Positions 33,771 to 45,715 of a stretch of 64,000 nt of DNA are shown piece by piece. Under the pieces are notes generated by a model, which saw only the letters and a program-made list of their open reading frames with translations, made no database searches and had not been told where the DNA came from. Origin of the DNA: Impatiens glandulifera (taxonomy: Eukaryota; Streptophyta; Magnoliopsida; Ericales; Balsaminaceae); the NCBI RefSeq assembly GCF_907164915.1, contig NC_061867.1:48487852-48551851 (forward strand), read 5' to 3'. Positions within the stretch are counted from its first letter, which is position 1; each line of letters begins with the position of its first letter. Position numbers and translations under genes: made by a program.

Positions 33771-34319
33771 ACAAAATTGAATATCATGCTAATATTATAT
33801 CCCACTCAGAAATTTTAAATTGGAGTACTTAAATTGCTAAAAAATTTATGTTGGAGTACTTAAAGTGAATGTCATGCTAATATAAAATTAAAATTGTTTT
33901 TAATTTATGTTTGGTGTTGGAATTAAGCTTCATTATAAATAATATTTATAATGTATCCATCCTATTATTAGAAGAATATTAAACATTAAAAAAAATCCAA
34001 GACGACATAAATTATATTATTCATTAGATGAGATCAAATAATAAAAGAAATTCATAAGTAATTTTTTTTAAATCAAGATTTTTTATTGTTCAAAATAAAT
34101 TTCACAAATTATTGCAAAGACGTTATTTTGTGATTATGTCTATTGTTTGGCGTGTTTTATGCGAAAAAATTAATTTAAATTAATTTTATATTTATTTTAT
34201 TAGATATATTTTATGTTAAGTTAATTAATTATAATAATGGTATATTATTATTAATAATAATAAATAACATAATCTAATTGATTAATTAAAATATTAATAC
34301 ATATTTTGAGAGATGGGAC

Positions 34320-35160
34320 TAAGAACCTGCCTTATGTGGTGCCTAAATAACACATAGGAGTCATGCTTTTTCTTTATGTAATTTTCTATTTTCATTGATA
34401 TAGTTTTTTTATTCATCTCGCGGCTTCCTTGATGACTAGGATATGACAACCTAAAAAAAATACTATCCCATTAACCACTAAGCACTTGTATTATATAATA
34501 TCTTCTTAATGATTTATATATTTCACCTTAATTAGTTTATTAAAATATAAAAAGTAATAAAATCTTTTTTATTATGTTTTAATGTAATTTTCAATTTTCA
34601 CGAGTTTTTTTATATGGATCTAGCAACAGTTTTTATTAAAAGACTATCCCATTAACCACTAATTATATAAAATCTTTTTAATAAATATATTTTACCTTAA
34701 TTAGTTTAATAAAATCTTCTATTTTAAAAAATAAGAGTTTTTTTTTTATATAGATCTAGCACCATTTTTTATTTTTATGTGGCAAGCTAGAGAAGACTAT
34801 CCCATATCCCCATTAATCACTAAGGCTAAACGCACTTATATTATATAAAATCTTTTTAAAATACATATTTATTATTTTACCTTAATTAGTTTATTAAAAT
34901 ATAAAAAGAAATAAAATTTTTGCAATAGTTATTATGTTTTTTGTAATTTTCTATTTTCACAAAGAAGAGTGTTTTTTTATTATATGGAGCACCAATTCTT
35001 ATTTTTATGTGACAAGCTAGAAATACTTTCTAAATGTACTTGTATTATATCAAATCTTTTTAATCATATATATTTAATATTTTACCTTGATTAGTTTATT
35101 AAAATATAAAAAGGCATAAAATCTTTTCTAGTTATTATGTTTTTGTGAATTTCTTAATAA
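34320..35160. repeat. Diverged tandem repeats of roughly 170-220 bp
   Basis: A unit containing TATGTGGCAAGCTAGA, a block ending in ATTATATAAAATCTTTTTAA, TTTTACCTTAATTAGTTTAT and TAATTTTCTATTTTCAC recurs about four times here and again at about 36490-36800, on the other side of the foldback element. Copies are strongly diverged. Confidence 0.6.
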
Positions 35161-35704
35161 AATTAATGATTTAATTAATTTATATATATATATATATATA
35201 TATATTATGTTTATAATTTTTTAATATAATAAGTTAGGATGATTATTTAGATTTTCACTCACATAACCATATTTATAATTGTTAAAATTAAGAATAAGTT
35301 TAACTAAATTATTTTTAAATAATAAAATATTTTTTAATAATATTAATTTTTGTAATTTATAAATAAATAAAATTTTTTTTTATAAATTTTATTTTCAAAT
35401 ATTTATTAAATAAATAAATACATATCAAATCATATAAATAATAATAATTTAGACTAGAATACAGTTAGACAACTTATTAACACATTGTCACCTTCTTTTC
35501 TTTTAATTCTCAAAACTTTTAAAAATAATTTTTTTTTATTAAGTTTTCATGTATTTTTCTATTTTCAAAAATAAGTTTTTTTTATATAGATCTGTCACCA
35601 ACTTTTATTTTTATGTGGCAAGTTAGTAAAGACTATACATATTCCCATTAATCATTCTTCTAAATGTATTCCCAAATTATTTGAGACGCATTACTCTGAT
35701 AGTT
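35161..35704. other. AT-rich intergenic DNA
   Basis: Includes a (TA)n run near 35181-35205 and long A/T tracts, but no coding signal. A partial copy of the neighbouring tandem unit is visible near 35560-35640. Confidence 0.5.
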
Positions 35705-36455
35705 TACTTTTAAATCTTAAATTTATTTAATTTAAATTAATTTTTCAAATAATTTGTTCCTTCAAATTTTTAGAAAGGTAATTAACTTTTTTTTAGTTAA
35801 ACTTAACTGTTTAAGTTTAATTTTTTTTATATATTATATTTAATTATTATTTTTTATATTTATATATATATAATTATTAAATTGCTTATATATATAATTT
35901 AATATTATATATTATATTATTAATTTTTATATTTATATAACTATTAAATAATTTATATAATATATAGATAAAAAATTATATTATTTATTTTTATCTAAAT
36001 CTATATAAAATAAAGTTTAAAATAATTTATATAATATAGATATATAATTTATATTAATTTGAGGGTTAAGAGTAATTGATTAGTTGGAACGTCATCATTA
36101 CTTTTAACGTTCAAATTATTTTTTAAAATATATATTATATATATATATATAAATTAATAATTAAAGATAATATATAAAAATTATTTTTAAACTTTGTTTT
36201 TATAGATATAAATATATATAGATAAAAATAAATAATATATATTATCTATATAAATTTATAGATGTAATAATTATATAAATATAAAAATTATATATATATA
36301 TAAGCGGTTTAATAATTATATATATAAATATAAAAATATATATATAAAATATATTTTAACTAAAAAGTTATGGAAGGGTGATCGGTGACCTTTCTAAAAG
36401 TTGAAGGCACAAATTATTTTAAAAATTAATTTAAGGGCTAAAAGTGAGCGATTGA
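35705..36455. repeat. Foldback (inverted-repeat) element, about 750 bp
   Basis: The left end (TTAATTTTTCAAATAATTTG, then CCTTCAAATTTTTAGAAAGG) is the inverse of the right end (CCTTTCTAAAAGTTGAAGGC, then ACAAATTATTTTAAAAATTA). The arms meet near 36088, where TTTGAGGGTTAAGAGTAAT pairs with ATTACTTTTAACGTTCAAA. The two arms are each about 360 bp and very AT-rich. It splits the diverged tandem repeats, so it is probably an inserted MITE-like element. Exact termini and target duplication are not clear. Confidence 0.6.
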
Positions 36456-37430
36456 AGTAATTAGAGGACCACCTAGTTAATTTACCCTATATTATATAAA
36501 ATCTTTTTTGAAATATAGATTTATTATTTCACCTTATAAATTGTTTAATTAAAATATAAAAATGAATAAAATCTTTTGCAATAGTTATTATGTTTTTATG
36601 TAATTTTCTATTTTCACATAGTATAGTTTATTATTTTATTATATGGAGCACCAATTTTTATTTTATGTGGCAAGCTAGAAAATACTTTCTAAATGTACTT
36701 TTATTTTATCAAATCTATTTAATCATATATATTTAATATTTTACTTTAATTAGTTTATTAAAATATAAAAAGTAATAAAATATTTTATAGCTATTATGTT
36801 TGTGTGAATTGTTTAATAAAACTAATGATTTAGTTTATATTATGTTTGTAATTGTTAAATATATATTTTTAAATATGAGAAGTCCACTAAACATATTTAT
36901 AATTGTTAAAATTAAAAATATTTTTTAATAAATTATTTTTAAATAATAAAATATTTTTTTAAGAAGATTAATTTTTGTAATAAATTTATTTATAATGAAT
37001 TTTATATAAAATATTTATAAATAAATAAATACATATCAAATCATATAAATAATAATATAGAATATATTGAGACAATATTTTAACACGCGGTCACCTTCTA
37101 TTCTCTTTAATTCTCCAAACTTTTAAAATCTTTTTAAAATTAACAGTTTTAAATATATTTTTATTTATAATATATTATTACAAAATATAAATTATGGTAC
37201 ATAATTATTAGAATAAATTTATACTATTAAAAAATTCAGTATATAATTTAATAATATATTATGTTATATAAATTAGAATAAATTTATAATATTAATAAAT
37301 AATTAAAATAAATTTATAATATTAAAAATAATAATTATATATTGTAATAATATATTATGTTATATAACTTAAAATACACAATAAAATTAATAATTTATGA
37401 AGGGTTATCAAATGTTTTAGGGAACAATTA
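36456..37430. other. AT-rich intergenic DNA with one diverged tandem unit
   Basis: Contains the fifth copy of the repeat seen at 34320-35160 (about 36490-36800) and long A/T runs. No gene was recognised. Confidence 0.5.
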
Positions 37431-37449
37431 TCGCAAAAAAATGTATTGC

Positions 37450-37830
37450 AAACAATAAGATGATAATTATGCATATATTAAGTTGGATATAGAAAAATCA
37501 TACCATCACGTGAATTGAGAATATTTATTTTGACTTCTAAGTTTTCTAGGATTGTGAATGGAAGTCTTAAAATGGGTTTTTAAAGTCAAAGGATATTAGA
37601 CAAGGTGATTCGATGTCTCCATTCTTGTTTGTCATTGTCATAGAAACGTTTTCTGGAATATTGAAATTGTGGAACAAGTTGATATCATTAAAGGATTGGA
37701 TTGCGGGGAAATATTTATGTCTCATTTTTTCCTATCTTATATTCTTTTCGATGACGATACATTGTACATGATACAAGCCATACACTTAAATGTCAAACAT
37801 CTGTGTATCTGTGTGATATTATTCGAGTTT
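37450..37830 (+). pseudogene. LINE (L1-type) reverse transcriptase fragment
   Basis: The plus-strand translation shows KLDIEKSYHHVN, then RIVNGSLKMGF, IRQGDSMSPFLFVIVIETFS, GLDCGEIFMSHFFL and YILFDDDTLYMIQA. These correspond in order to the plant non-LTR RT blocks KLDMEKAYD-x-V-x-W, GLRQGDPLSP and FADD (here FDDD). Frame changes separate the blocks and both ends are missing. It is an old dead fragment. Confidence 0.75.
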
Positions 37831-37859
37831 TTGGTTCGGATTCTTCAAATTTTTATTTA

Positions 37860-38640
37860 TTTAAGCAAATTTAAAAACCGAATCGATTTAAATAAATTCA
37901 AATTCGGTTCGAATTTGGTAGGATATTCGGTTGAGATAAAATATTGAACATTACCAACCCATAAGATAAAAGAATTTTTTATAAAAGATTTAAAAAATAA
38001 ATAAGTTGTTAAAGAGATATTGTCTACTTAAATTATATAAAAAATATAAATCACGCAAACTAAGCTTAGTGACTCACGCAAACTAAGCTTAGTGACTCAC
38101 GCCAATATTTGGCAATTGAAGGTCAGAAGTAAAATAGTATTGACGACGACAATATATGGCGGTGGAGAGTTGTTGATGACAGTGATGATATTACTAGTGA
38201 AATAGCTAGATATGTGAAGAATTTAAATATTCTTAAAGTTAGAGAAGAGATGGATAACTAAAAGGACCACAAAGGCCAAGAATGTGGATGGCTAGATAAA
38301 TGGGAAAATGAATTAGGGATTATGGATTCACTTAATTATTGGACTGGATATTAGGGATCTACTATTGGAGGTCCATAATAATTTAATATATAATATGTAA
38401 TAAATTATATAATATATAATGAAAACAAATATTAAAAAATGAATTTGATTTTCGGTTTGGTTTTCGAGTTGAAACTTAAACTCAAAACTCAACCAAAAAA
38501 CCGCATTCGAATTCGAATTGGTTTAGAATCCGATTCGGAAAACGAAAATGTAATTCGAATTCAGTTTATTCGAATTCAATGAAATTAAATTCGGTCGGAT
38601 ATTCGGTTCAGACCAAATATTGAACACCCATAATTTGGAG
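37860..38640. repeat. Directly repeated TTCGGTT-rich blocks, probably decayed transposon
   Basis: GGATATTCGGTT followed by AAATATTGAACA occurs at about 37920-37950 and again at about 38598-38630, each preceded by alternating TTCGAATTCG-like text. Such TTCGGTTCGG-rich ends occur in common plant MITE-like repeats. A 25-bp tandem duplication (CGCAAACTAAGCTTAGTGAC) lies at about 38054-38100. The internal sequence shows no ORF I can name. Confidence 0.4.
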
Positions 38641-39043
38641 AGACATATCTACTATGTGGAAGTCTTTATATGGAAAGTGTAAATTCTGAGATGATTTTTG
38701 GTACAATGTTAGAAACTTGCATTGTCATTCACAACCCTCGCTTCAACCATGATCTGTAGGAATGTTTCGGTCAATGAAATGTTCAATCAAGGTTCGAATA
38801 GTTTCACAAGTAGAATTAGATACATTACAAGACTTATCATATAGAGATGTAACCTTACATGAAAGGATGTTGCTCCTAGTGGGGCGCAAGGTGGTGATTC
38901 ATTCTTCTCATTCTTCATGTAATATCTTACATTTGCAAAATATAAATTATTTTAAGGTAGGTCATTGTTACACATTATTTGCTGAGATGAACTTATATGA
39001 CTTCTTATGTGAGAAGTTTCAGTTCATCTATTAGCTTTCGTAA
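38641..39043. other. Upstream flank of the DUF247 start, no recognised feature
   Basis: Possible 5' flank of the DUF247 gene. A 90-codon frame at 38762-39034 has no recognisable similarity. No clear TATA box was identified. Confidence 0.35.
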
Positions 39044-39113
39044 ATGTCATCTTTTTCAAATTCCTCAAACTTCAACGAACACAGATGGGTAATTTATATT
39101 CAAAAAACCCTAA
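39044..39113 (+). pseudogene. DUF247/UPF0481 gene, 5' coding fragment cut by a transposon
   Basis: Starting at ATG 39044 the reading frame gives MSSFSNSSNFNEHRWVIYIQ followed by K-T-L, the typical N-terminus of the At3g02645-like branch of DUF247 proteins (F-N-E-x-x-W-V-I-x-I-x-x-T-L). Coding stops at CTA-A (TAA at 39111-39113), where the Tourist-like element begins. The next codons resume at 53597-53600 with exactly the right phase. Beyond 39113 the open frame belongs to the transposon. Confidence 0.8.
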
Positions 39114-39289
39114 GGGTGTGTTTGATAACCATGGAATTGGAATTGGAGGGTCCAATTCCAATTCTTATATTTGTTAGACACTTTAATATTAAGAATTGGA
39201 ATTGGATTAGAATTAGAATTCCAATGGAATTTCAATATAGTGTAATTTGATAGTTCTCAATTCCAATCTTTTTAGGTCCGAATAGTAAA

Positions 39290-42200
39290 TCCAAATTAAC
39301 ACGTTTTTCATGTTTTTGACATGTTTAACACGTTTTCCCCACATTAAACACGTTTAACATGTTTTTCACACGTTTAACACGTTTTTTACATGTTTAACAT
39401 ATTTTCATATTTTGGCACGTTTAACACGTTTTTGACACATTTTACACGTTTTTTACGTCATTGACACGTTTAACACGTTTTTGACACGTTTAACATGATT
39501 TTCACGTTTTTAACACGTTTTTACACGTTTAACACGTTTTTGACACGTTTAACACGTTTTTGACACGTTTAACACGTTTTTGACATGTTTAACACGTTTT
39601 TGACACGTTTAACAAATTTTGACACATTTAACACGTTTTTCACGTCCTTGACACGTTGAACACGTTTTTGACACATTTAACACGTTTTCACGTCCTAGAC
39701 ACGATTAACACGTCCTTGACACGTTTAACACGTCCATGACACGTTTAACACGTCCTTGACACGTTGAACACGTTTTTGACACATTTAATACGTTTTTCAC
39801 GTCCTTGACACTTTTAACACGTCCTTGACACGTTTAACATGATTTTCACATTTTTAACACGTTTAACACGTTTTTGACACATTTAATAGGTTTTTGGCAC
39901 GTTTAACACGTTTTGACACATTTAACATGTTTTTCACGTCCTTGACACATTTAACACGTTTTTGACATATTTAACACGTTTTTCACGTCCTTGACACGTT
40001 TAACACATTTTTGACACGTTTAACATGAGTTTCACATTTTTAACATGTTTAACACATTTTTGACATGTTTTACGCGTTTTTGGCACGTTTAACAAGTTTT
40101 GACACATTTAACATGTTTTTCATGTCCTTGACACGTTTAACATGTTTTTGACACGTTTTTCACGTCCTTGACACGTCTAACACGTTTAACATGATTTCAC
40201 GTTTTTAACACATTTAACACGTTTTTGACACGTTTAACACATTTTTGACACGTTTAACACGTTTTTGACACGTTTAACACGTTTTGACACATTTAACATG
40301 TTTTTCACGTCCTTGACACGTTTAACACATTTTTGACACATTTAACATGTTTTTCACGTCCTTGACACATTTAACACGTCTCTGACACGTTTAACATGAT
40401 TTTCACGTTTTTAACACGTTTAACATGTTTTGACATGTTTAACACGTTTTTGACACGTTTAACACGTTTTTGGCACATTTAACACGTTTTTGACACGTTT
40501 AACACATTTTGACACATTTAATACGTTTTTCATGTTTTTGACATGTTTAACACGTTTTTGACACATTTAACACGTTTTTCACGTCCTTGACGCGTTTAAC
40601 ACGTCCTTGACACGTTTAAAACGTTTTTGACACGTTTAACATGATTTTCACGTTTTTAACACGTTTTTGACACGTTGAACACGTTTTTGGCACGTTTAAC
40701 ACGTTTTGACACATTTAACACGTTTTTCACGTCCTTGACACGTTTAACACGTTTTTGACACATTTAACATGTTTTTCACGTCATTGACACGTGTAACTTG
40801 TCCTAGACACGTTTAACACGTTTTTGACATGTTTAACATGATTTTTACGTTTTTAACACGTTTAACACATTTTTGACACGTTTAACACGTTTTTTTTTTT
40901 TTTTTTTTTGGCACATTTTGCACGTTTTGGTACGTATAACAATTTTTTCACATATTTAACACGTTTTGACACGTTTAACATGTTTCCACGTTTTTGACAC
41001 TTTTAACACAATTTTTTTTTTTTTATGTTTTTAACACATTTACCTCATTTTTGACACGTTTAACACAATTTTCACGTTTTGGCACGTTTAACAAGTTTTT
41101 CACATATTTGGAACATTTAACACGTTTTTGACACGTTTTCATGTTTTTAACATGTTTAAAATGTTTTTAACACGTTTAAAACGTTTTTAACACATTAAAC
41201 ATGTTTAACACGTTGTTGACACGTTTCACATGTTTTTTACATTTTTGAAACATTTGACACATTTTTAACACATTTAACACGTTTTTCACGTTTTGGCATG
41301 TCGAACAAGTTTTTCACTTATTTGGCACGTTTAACACATTTTTGATACGTTTAACACGTTTTTATGTTTTTGATATGTTTAACACGTTTTAAACCTATCA
41401 AAACGTGTGAAAAACATATTAAACGTATTAAAAATGTCAAAAACATGTTAAATGTGCCAAAAACGTGTTCATAACGTGATAAATGTGTGAAAAACAGTGA
41501 AAAACATGTTAAAACGTGAAAAACGCATGGGAACGTGAAAAACGCGTGAAAACGTGAAAAACGCGTGAAAACGTGAAAAACATGTTAAAACGTGTGAAAA
41601 CGTGTGAAAAACGTGAAAAATATGTTAAACTTGCAAAAACGTGAAAAACATGTTAAACGTGTCAAAATGTGTAAAACGTGTGAAAAACGTGTTAGACATG
41701 CCAAAAATGTGTTTAACGTGCCAAAAATGTGAAAAACATGTTAAACGTGTGAAAAATGTGTTAAATGTGAAAAACGTCTGAAAACGTGTTTAACGTGTTA
41801 AACGTGTTAAATGTGCCAAAACATGAAAAAAAAACGTGTTAAATGTGTCAAAAACGTGTAAAATGTGTTAGAAAATGCCAAAAACGTGTTAAACGTGTGA
41901 AAAACGTGTGAAAAACGTGAAAAATATGTTAAACGTATGAAAACGTATTAAACATGTTAAAAACGTGAAAAACATGTTAAACTTGTTAAAGTGTGTGAAA
42001 AACGTGAAAAATGTGTTAAACTTATTAAAATGTGTGGTAATGTGAAAAACGATTTAAACTTGTTAAAACGTGTGAAAACGTAAAAAACATGTGAAAAACG
42101 TGAAAAACGTGTTAAAATTAAAACGTGTGTAAAATGTGTGAAAAACGTGTGAAAACGTGAAAAATGTGTTATAATGTGTGAAAAACGTGAAAAACATGTT

Positions 42201-42665
42201 TATTGTGTGAAAAACGTGTTAAACGTGAAAAACGTGCGGTGGATTGTGAAAATGTGTTAAATGTGCCAAAACGTGAAAAAACGTGTTAAACGTGTCAAAA
42301 ATGTGTAAAATGTGTTAGACATGCCAAAAACGTATTAAACGTGTGAAAACGTGAAAACATGTTAAACGTGTGAAAAACGTATTAAACATTTTAAAAACGT
42401 GCCAAAACGTGAAAAACGTGTTACATTTATTAAAACGTGTGAAAAATTTGTTAAACGTATTAAAAATGTCAAAAACGTGTTAAGTATACCAAAAACGTGA
42501 AAAACATGTTAAACGTGTAAAAATGTATTTTAAGTGTGAAAATGTGTTAAACATGTCAAAAACATGTTTGAACATGCCAAAAACGTGTAAAAATATGTTT
42601 AAAATGTCAAAAACGTGTTAAACATGTCAAAAACGTATTAAACGTGATAAAAACGTGAAAACATA
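39290..42665. repeat. 3.4-kb palindromic array of degenerate ~20-bp units
   Basis: From 39290 to about 41395 the consensus unit is ACACGTTTAACACGTTTTTG, with many variants (GTCCTTG, CATG for CACG). From about 41396 to 42665 the same unit runs in reverse complement (AAACGTGTTAAACGTGTCAA). The switch point near 41395 has ACGTTTTAAACC next to TATCAAAACGTG. Arms are unequal, about 2.1 and 1.3 kb. An 18-base T run lies near 40891. No ORF survives across it. Confidence 0.9.
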
Positions 42666-42821
42666 TTTAAAATGTTAATATTTTAAACCGATATTTTATT
42701 TTACAAACATATGAATTAGAATTGAATTACAATTCTATCATTTTCCCAAACATAGGAATTAAAATTGAATTATAATTTTATAATTTTTCCAAATCAATGC
42801 CAATTCTATATAATTGGAATG
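42499..42821. repeat. Left copy of the 322-bp duplication flanking element B
   Basis: Begins GAAAAACATGTTAAACGTG and ends ATAATTGGAATG directly at the 3' LTR. It is identical to 52736-53057 except for one T in a homopolymer near 42786. Confidence 0.92.
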
Positions 42822-44085
42822 TGTTAGGATCGGGGACGCCCTTGGAGGACCGGGGTTAATTTTCCGGTTTTAAGTAAGGGAGGCCGCTTACAACAACACA
42901 CACAACTTGGTGATAGTCCGGTTAGAGACTAAAACCGTTCTCAGCACTGCACAACCTGTCACAGACTCTTGAACCGGTGTTCAAGGGCGGAAGTGTCTAT
43001 TTCAGGTTGAAGCAACGTTTGCGACTTTAGATGATGTTTTAAGAAGGAGGATATATAACGAGAGTGAGTGACCGGTTTTGGAAGTATGATTGGTTTGCGA
43101 TTTTATGGTAAGATAGCAGGAAAAGAAAGAAAAATGAAAGAATACAAGACACGGAAATTTGTTTATGGATGTTCGGAGCAAACCCTCCTACGTCACCCCT
43201 TCTTCTCAAGTTATGAGAAGGATCTCCACTAACTCTTTAGAGTTACAATTTACACTTCCGGTCGAGCCCAACTTCGCTACTCGCCAGTTACACCAAACTC
43301 ACACTTTGATGTAATACAATACAACACGATAATCACACACAACGATTTCCGGTTTTAGGCAAACCGACTTTAGAATGTAAAGCTTTATCTCTCTAGAATT
43401 GAATGCTTTATGACTTTCACAATTTCAACTACTCAATTTCTCGTATTTACTACTGCCTTTAATGAGGACGTCTGATCTTCCTTTTATAGCTGAAAGTAGC
43501 TAACGGCTACTTTCTTCTCTCTCTTGCGGATTGGTTGATCATAAGCACGCCTATCTGCAGAAGGATTTCTTGCACGCTTCAACTTCCTTAACACCTGGCA
43601 TTCATGCAGGTGACTCTGAGCAGATGATGACATAACCGGTTTTCAGATTGATACACGTGTTGAGCATCAGCTTCCGGTCGTCAGCATCGGATCACCAAGG
43701 CATCATTGCTTTCCTCCCATGCTTCTGATCGGATCCGATCTTCTTTTATCTTTTCGAGACACGTTTCCTCCGTCACAGTACGTCACTCTTGAGATTTGAA
43801 TCTTCTGACTTTTGATCTGTACTTTCCGGTTTCTGTGTCTTTGTGCATTATGATCCGGTTGAAGTGTATTCTTCTGCTCTTTGCTAACCGGTTGCTTGAG
43901 AAAGTGAAGCCGGTTCCTGTGATCATTTGTCTTGATAACTTGAAGCCGGTTTCTTTGATATGTTAGCAGCTGGTTATTGATGCACGATTTCCGGTTCCGG
44001 TTTGTTCAGTACCTGCACATGAAGTTTAATTTCTGTTTAGTTTGTCTGGCCGGTTCCAAAATTAATCTACTTAATTTTTCTATCA
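42822..44085 (-). repeat. 3' LTR of element B (1264 bp)
   Basis: Plus-strand edges are TGTTAGGATCGGGG and TTTTTCTATCA, followed by the polypurine complement (44086-44100). Differs from the 5' LTR at two sites seen by eye: CTCAAGTTATG versus CTCAGGTTATG, and TACTGCCTTT versus TACTGTCTTT. Confidence 0.95.
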
Positions 44086-44438
44086 ATTTCTCCCTTTTTG
44101 TTGGAGGAGGAGAAGATCTGGAAGAAGTCTTCCTTAGCCGGCAGGAATGGCGTAGGAAAGTCAGAAAAACCTTCGGTAGGAAGGTGAAAGAAGGTGGCGA
44201 ATTCCTCCTCAGTGAACTGGAGGAATTGACCATCAATGATGGTGCGAATGCTACCATCATCCAGAACGTGACCGTTGTTAAAGAATTCGTACACCTCCTC
44301 TTCGAGAATGATGTCCGAACCCTTAAGAAAACCTTTCAGACCAGAAACTATGACATGCTGAAAAATGCCTTCATAGTAAATACTTTCCTTGATATCCTCA
44401 AAATCGATAATGAGAGTGTTTCTTAATTCAGCAGACAT
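44067..44438 (-). pseudogene. Accessory ORF2 of element B, C-terminally truncated and fused to polypurine tract/LTR
   Basis: Starts MSAELRN at 44438 and matches ORF2 of element A: FEDIKESIYYEG, SGLKGFLKG, FTEEEFATFFHLPTEG. Here the frame stays intact through the site that is shifted in A. At about 44100 a deletion joins it to the polypurine tract. The last codons (KKGEIDRKIK) are therefore translated from the tract and the U3 end of the 3' LTR. The second half of the domain (the DINWASYLFN part) is lost. The upstream TATA core seen in A is also missing, so expression is doubtful. Confidence 0.75.
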
Positions 44439-44853
44439 GGTGATGAACAATGAAGAAAGCTTAGGAGAGTTCTTGAGCTTTTGAATTCTTAGAGAGAGAG
44501 ATGCTTGAATGCGTGGTTTGAAAGATGAAGATTGAACCCCTTTTCGAGAATGAATGATAGCATTTAATGCAGGGATTTAAAATTGTAGCCGTTTATGCTT
44601 AGGTATTAATAATTTTGTGGTTTTCCAAGAGAATAAAAGCATGTATTGTCAAATCAATTCAGGCATGCTTTTGATACTGAGAATTTATGTTTCCAAGAAA
44701 GGAATGATTTGTTTTGATACGGCGCATTGAATGTTGTAGATTTTGATTTGGAAGAAAGAGAAATCTATTTCATTAATTAAAGTACAGAAACCGGTGGTAC
44801 AACAGAATACCGGTTTTTGTAAGGAAAAGAGAAAGACAAAATAAAGGACAGGT

Positions 44854-45615
44854 TTAGACGTTCGATGATTCAGCTGTTTGAACGGTTGAAACCTCAGCCG
44901 CTTCAATTCTTCTCGCCTTAACCGCTTCCCATCGGTCGATCATCTCCTGTACTCGTTCTTTGGTGAGCACATGCCTTGGATGCAGAGTGACGAACGCTCC
45001 AGAATGGATCTCCAGACTTGCGCAGAAACCGCTCAGCTGAGGAGCGTATCCGGTTTTGTTGGAGAGAATCATCCTCTTCAGGTTGCTGAAGATGATCCAG
45101 GACCAGTTGACCGGTGTCCCAACCGTTACAGCTATCATCATCTCGAAGACCCTCTGAGTGTAGTAGTAACTTTTCTCTCTGCATAACACAGATTTTCCCA
45201 GAATCTCGCAGAGAATCTGGTACTTGTGAGAAAGTTTACTTTTAGCACCCCAGGGCTTAACCGGGATGTTAGATCCAGAAAACCGGCGACACATTTCTTC
45301 CATTGTCACCGATGAGTAGGTTAGGTCGGTTACCCCTTCATTGGGTAAACCGCAGTAGACAGCGAAATCCGTTTCGCTGAAAAGGAATTTTTGGCCGTAA
45401 ACCTGTGCAACGAGTATCTCTCGATGCACTTCTTTCACGGTTTCGAACAGTTCTTCGACTACAAGGTAGTCGATGATAAACCTGTTCTCAAGGAAACTTC
45501 TTAGCCCGCTCCTTTCAATGGCTAAGAACATCTCCTTGACTTCATGGTCCTCATACTGATAGATTGATTCAAAATCTGCCAGTAGGATCTTCTTGGCTAA
45601 AGGGTTGGAGTTCAT
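44854..45615 (-). CDS. Accessory ORF1 of element B, intact 253-residue protein
   Basis: Same length and start (MNSNPLAKK) as ORF1 of element A, with about 13 substitutions, mostly conservative (E/D, K/R, S/T), and no indel. The conserved motifs SGLRSFLENRF, FLFSETDFAVYCGLPNEG, VGTPVNWSWIIF and GYAPQLSGFCASLEIH are unchanged. The Ala/Ser-rich tail varies most. It has its own TATA box at 45707-45715. The frame is open in both young copies, while ORF2 and ORF3 are damaged, so ORF1 may be the accessory gene that matters most. Biochemical role unknown; PF20167-like by pattern only. Confidence 0.82.
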   Translation of the reverse strand: MNSNPLAKKILLADFESIYQYEDHEVKEMFLAIERSGLRSFLENRFIIDYLVVEELFETVKEVHREILVAQVYGQKFLFSETDFAVYCGLPNEGVTDLTYSSVTMEEMCRRFSGSNIPVKPWGAKSKLSHKYQILCEILGKSVLCREKSYYYTQRVFEMMIAVTVGTPVNWSWIIFSNLKRMILSNKTGYAPQLSGFCASLEIHSGAFVTLHPRHVLTKERVQEMIDRWEAVKARRIEAAEVSTVQTAESSNV

Positions 45616-45706
45616 GTTTGTTTGTGAGAGAGAAAGGGTGGTTTTATCTCAGGGATGATTCTTGTGAATAGTAAACTTGTGATGTTTTGACAAGGATTAA
45701 GCATGG

Positions 45707-45715
45707 TTTATATAG
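45707..45715 (-). promoter_or_regulatory. TATA box upstream of accessory ORF1 in element B
   Basis: CTATATAAA on the minus strand, about 95 nt before the ORF1 start, conserved with 6157-6165. Confidence 0.6.

Noticed and set aside
38762..39034. 90-codon plus-strand frame upstream of the DUF247 start
   Set aside because: No recognisable domain; cannot be separated from chance.
39114..39250. Continuation of the DUF247 5' frame past 39113
   Set aside because: This part is transposon terminal sequence; the gene continues at 53600.
39290..42665. CRISPR-like array of short repeats
   Set aside because: The units are adjacent and degenerate without unique spacers, run in both orientations, and the genome is a plant's.
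43977..44426. 149-codon plus-strand frame
   Set aside because: It is antisense to accessory ORF2 and runs across the LTR boundary; the minus-strand protein is conserved with element A instead.
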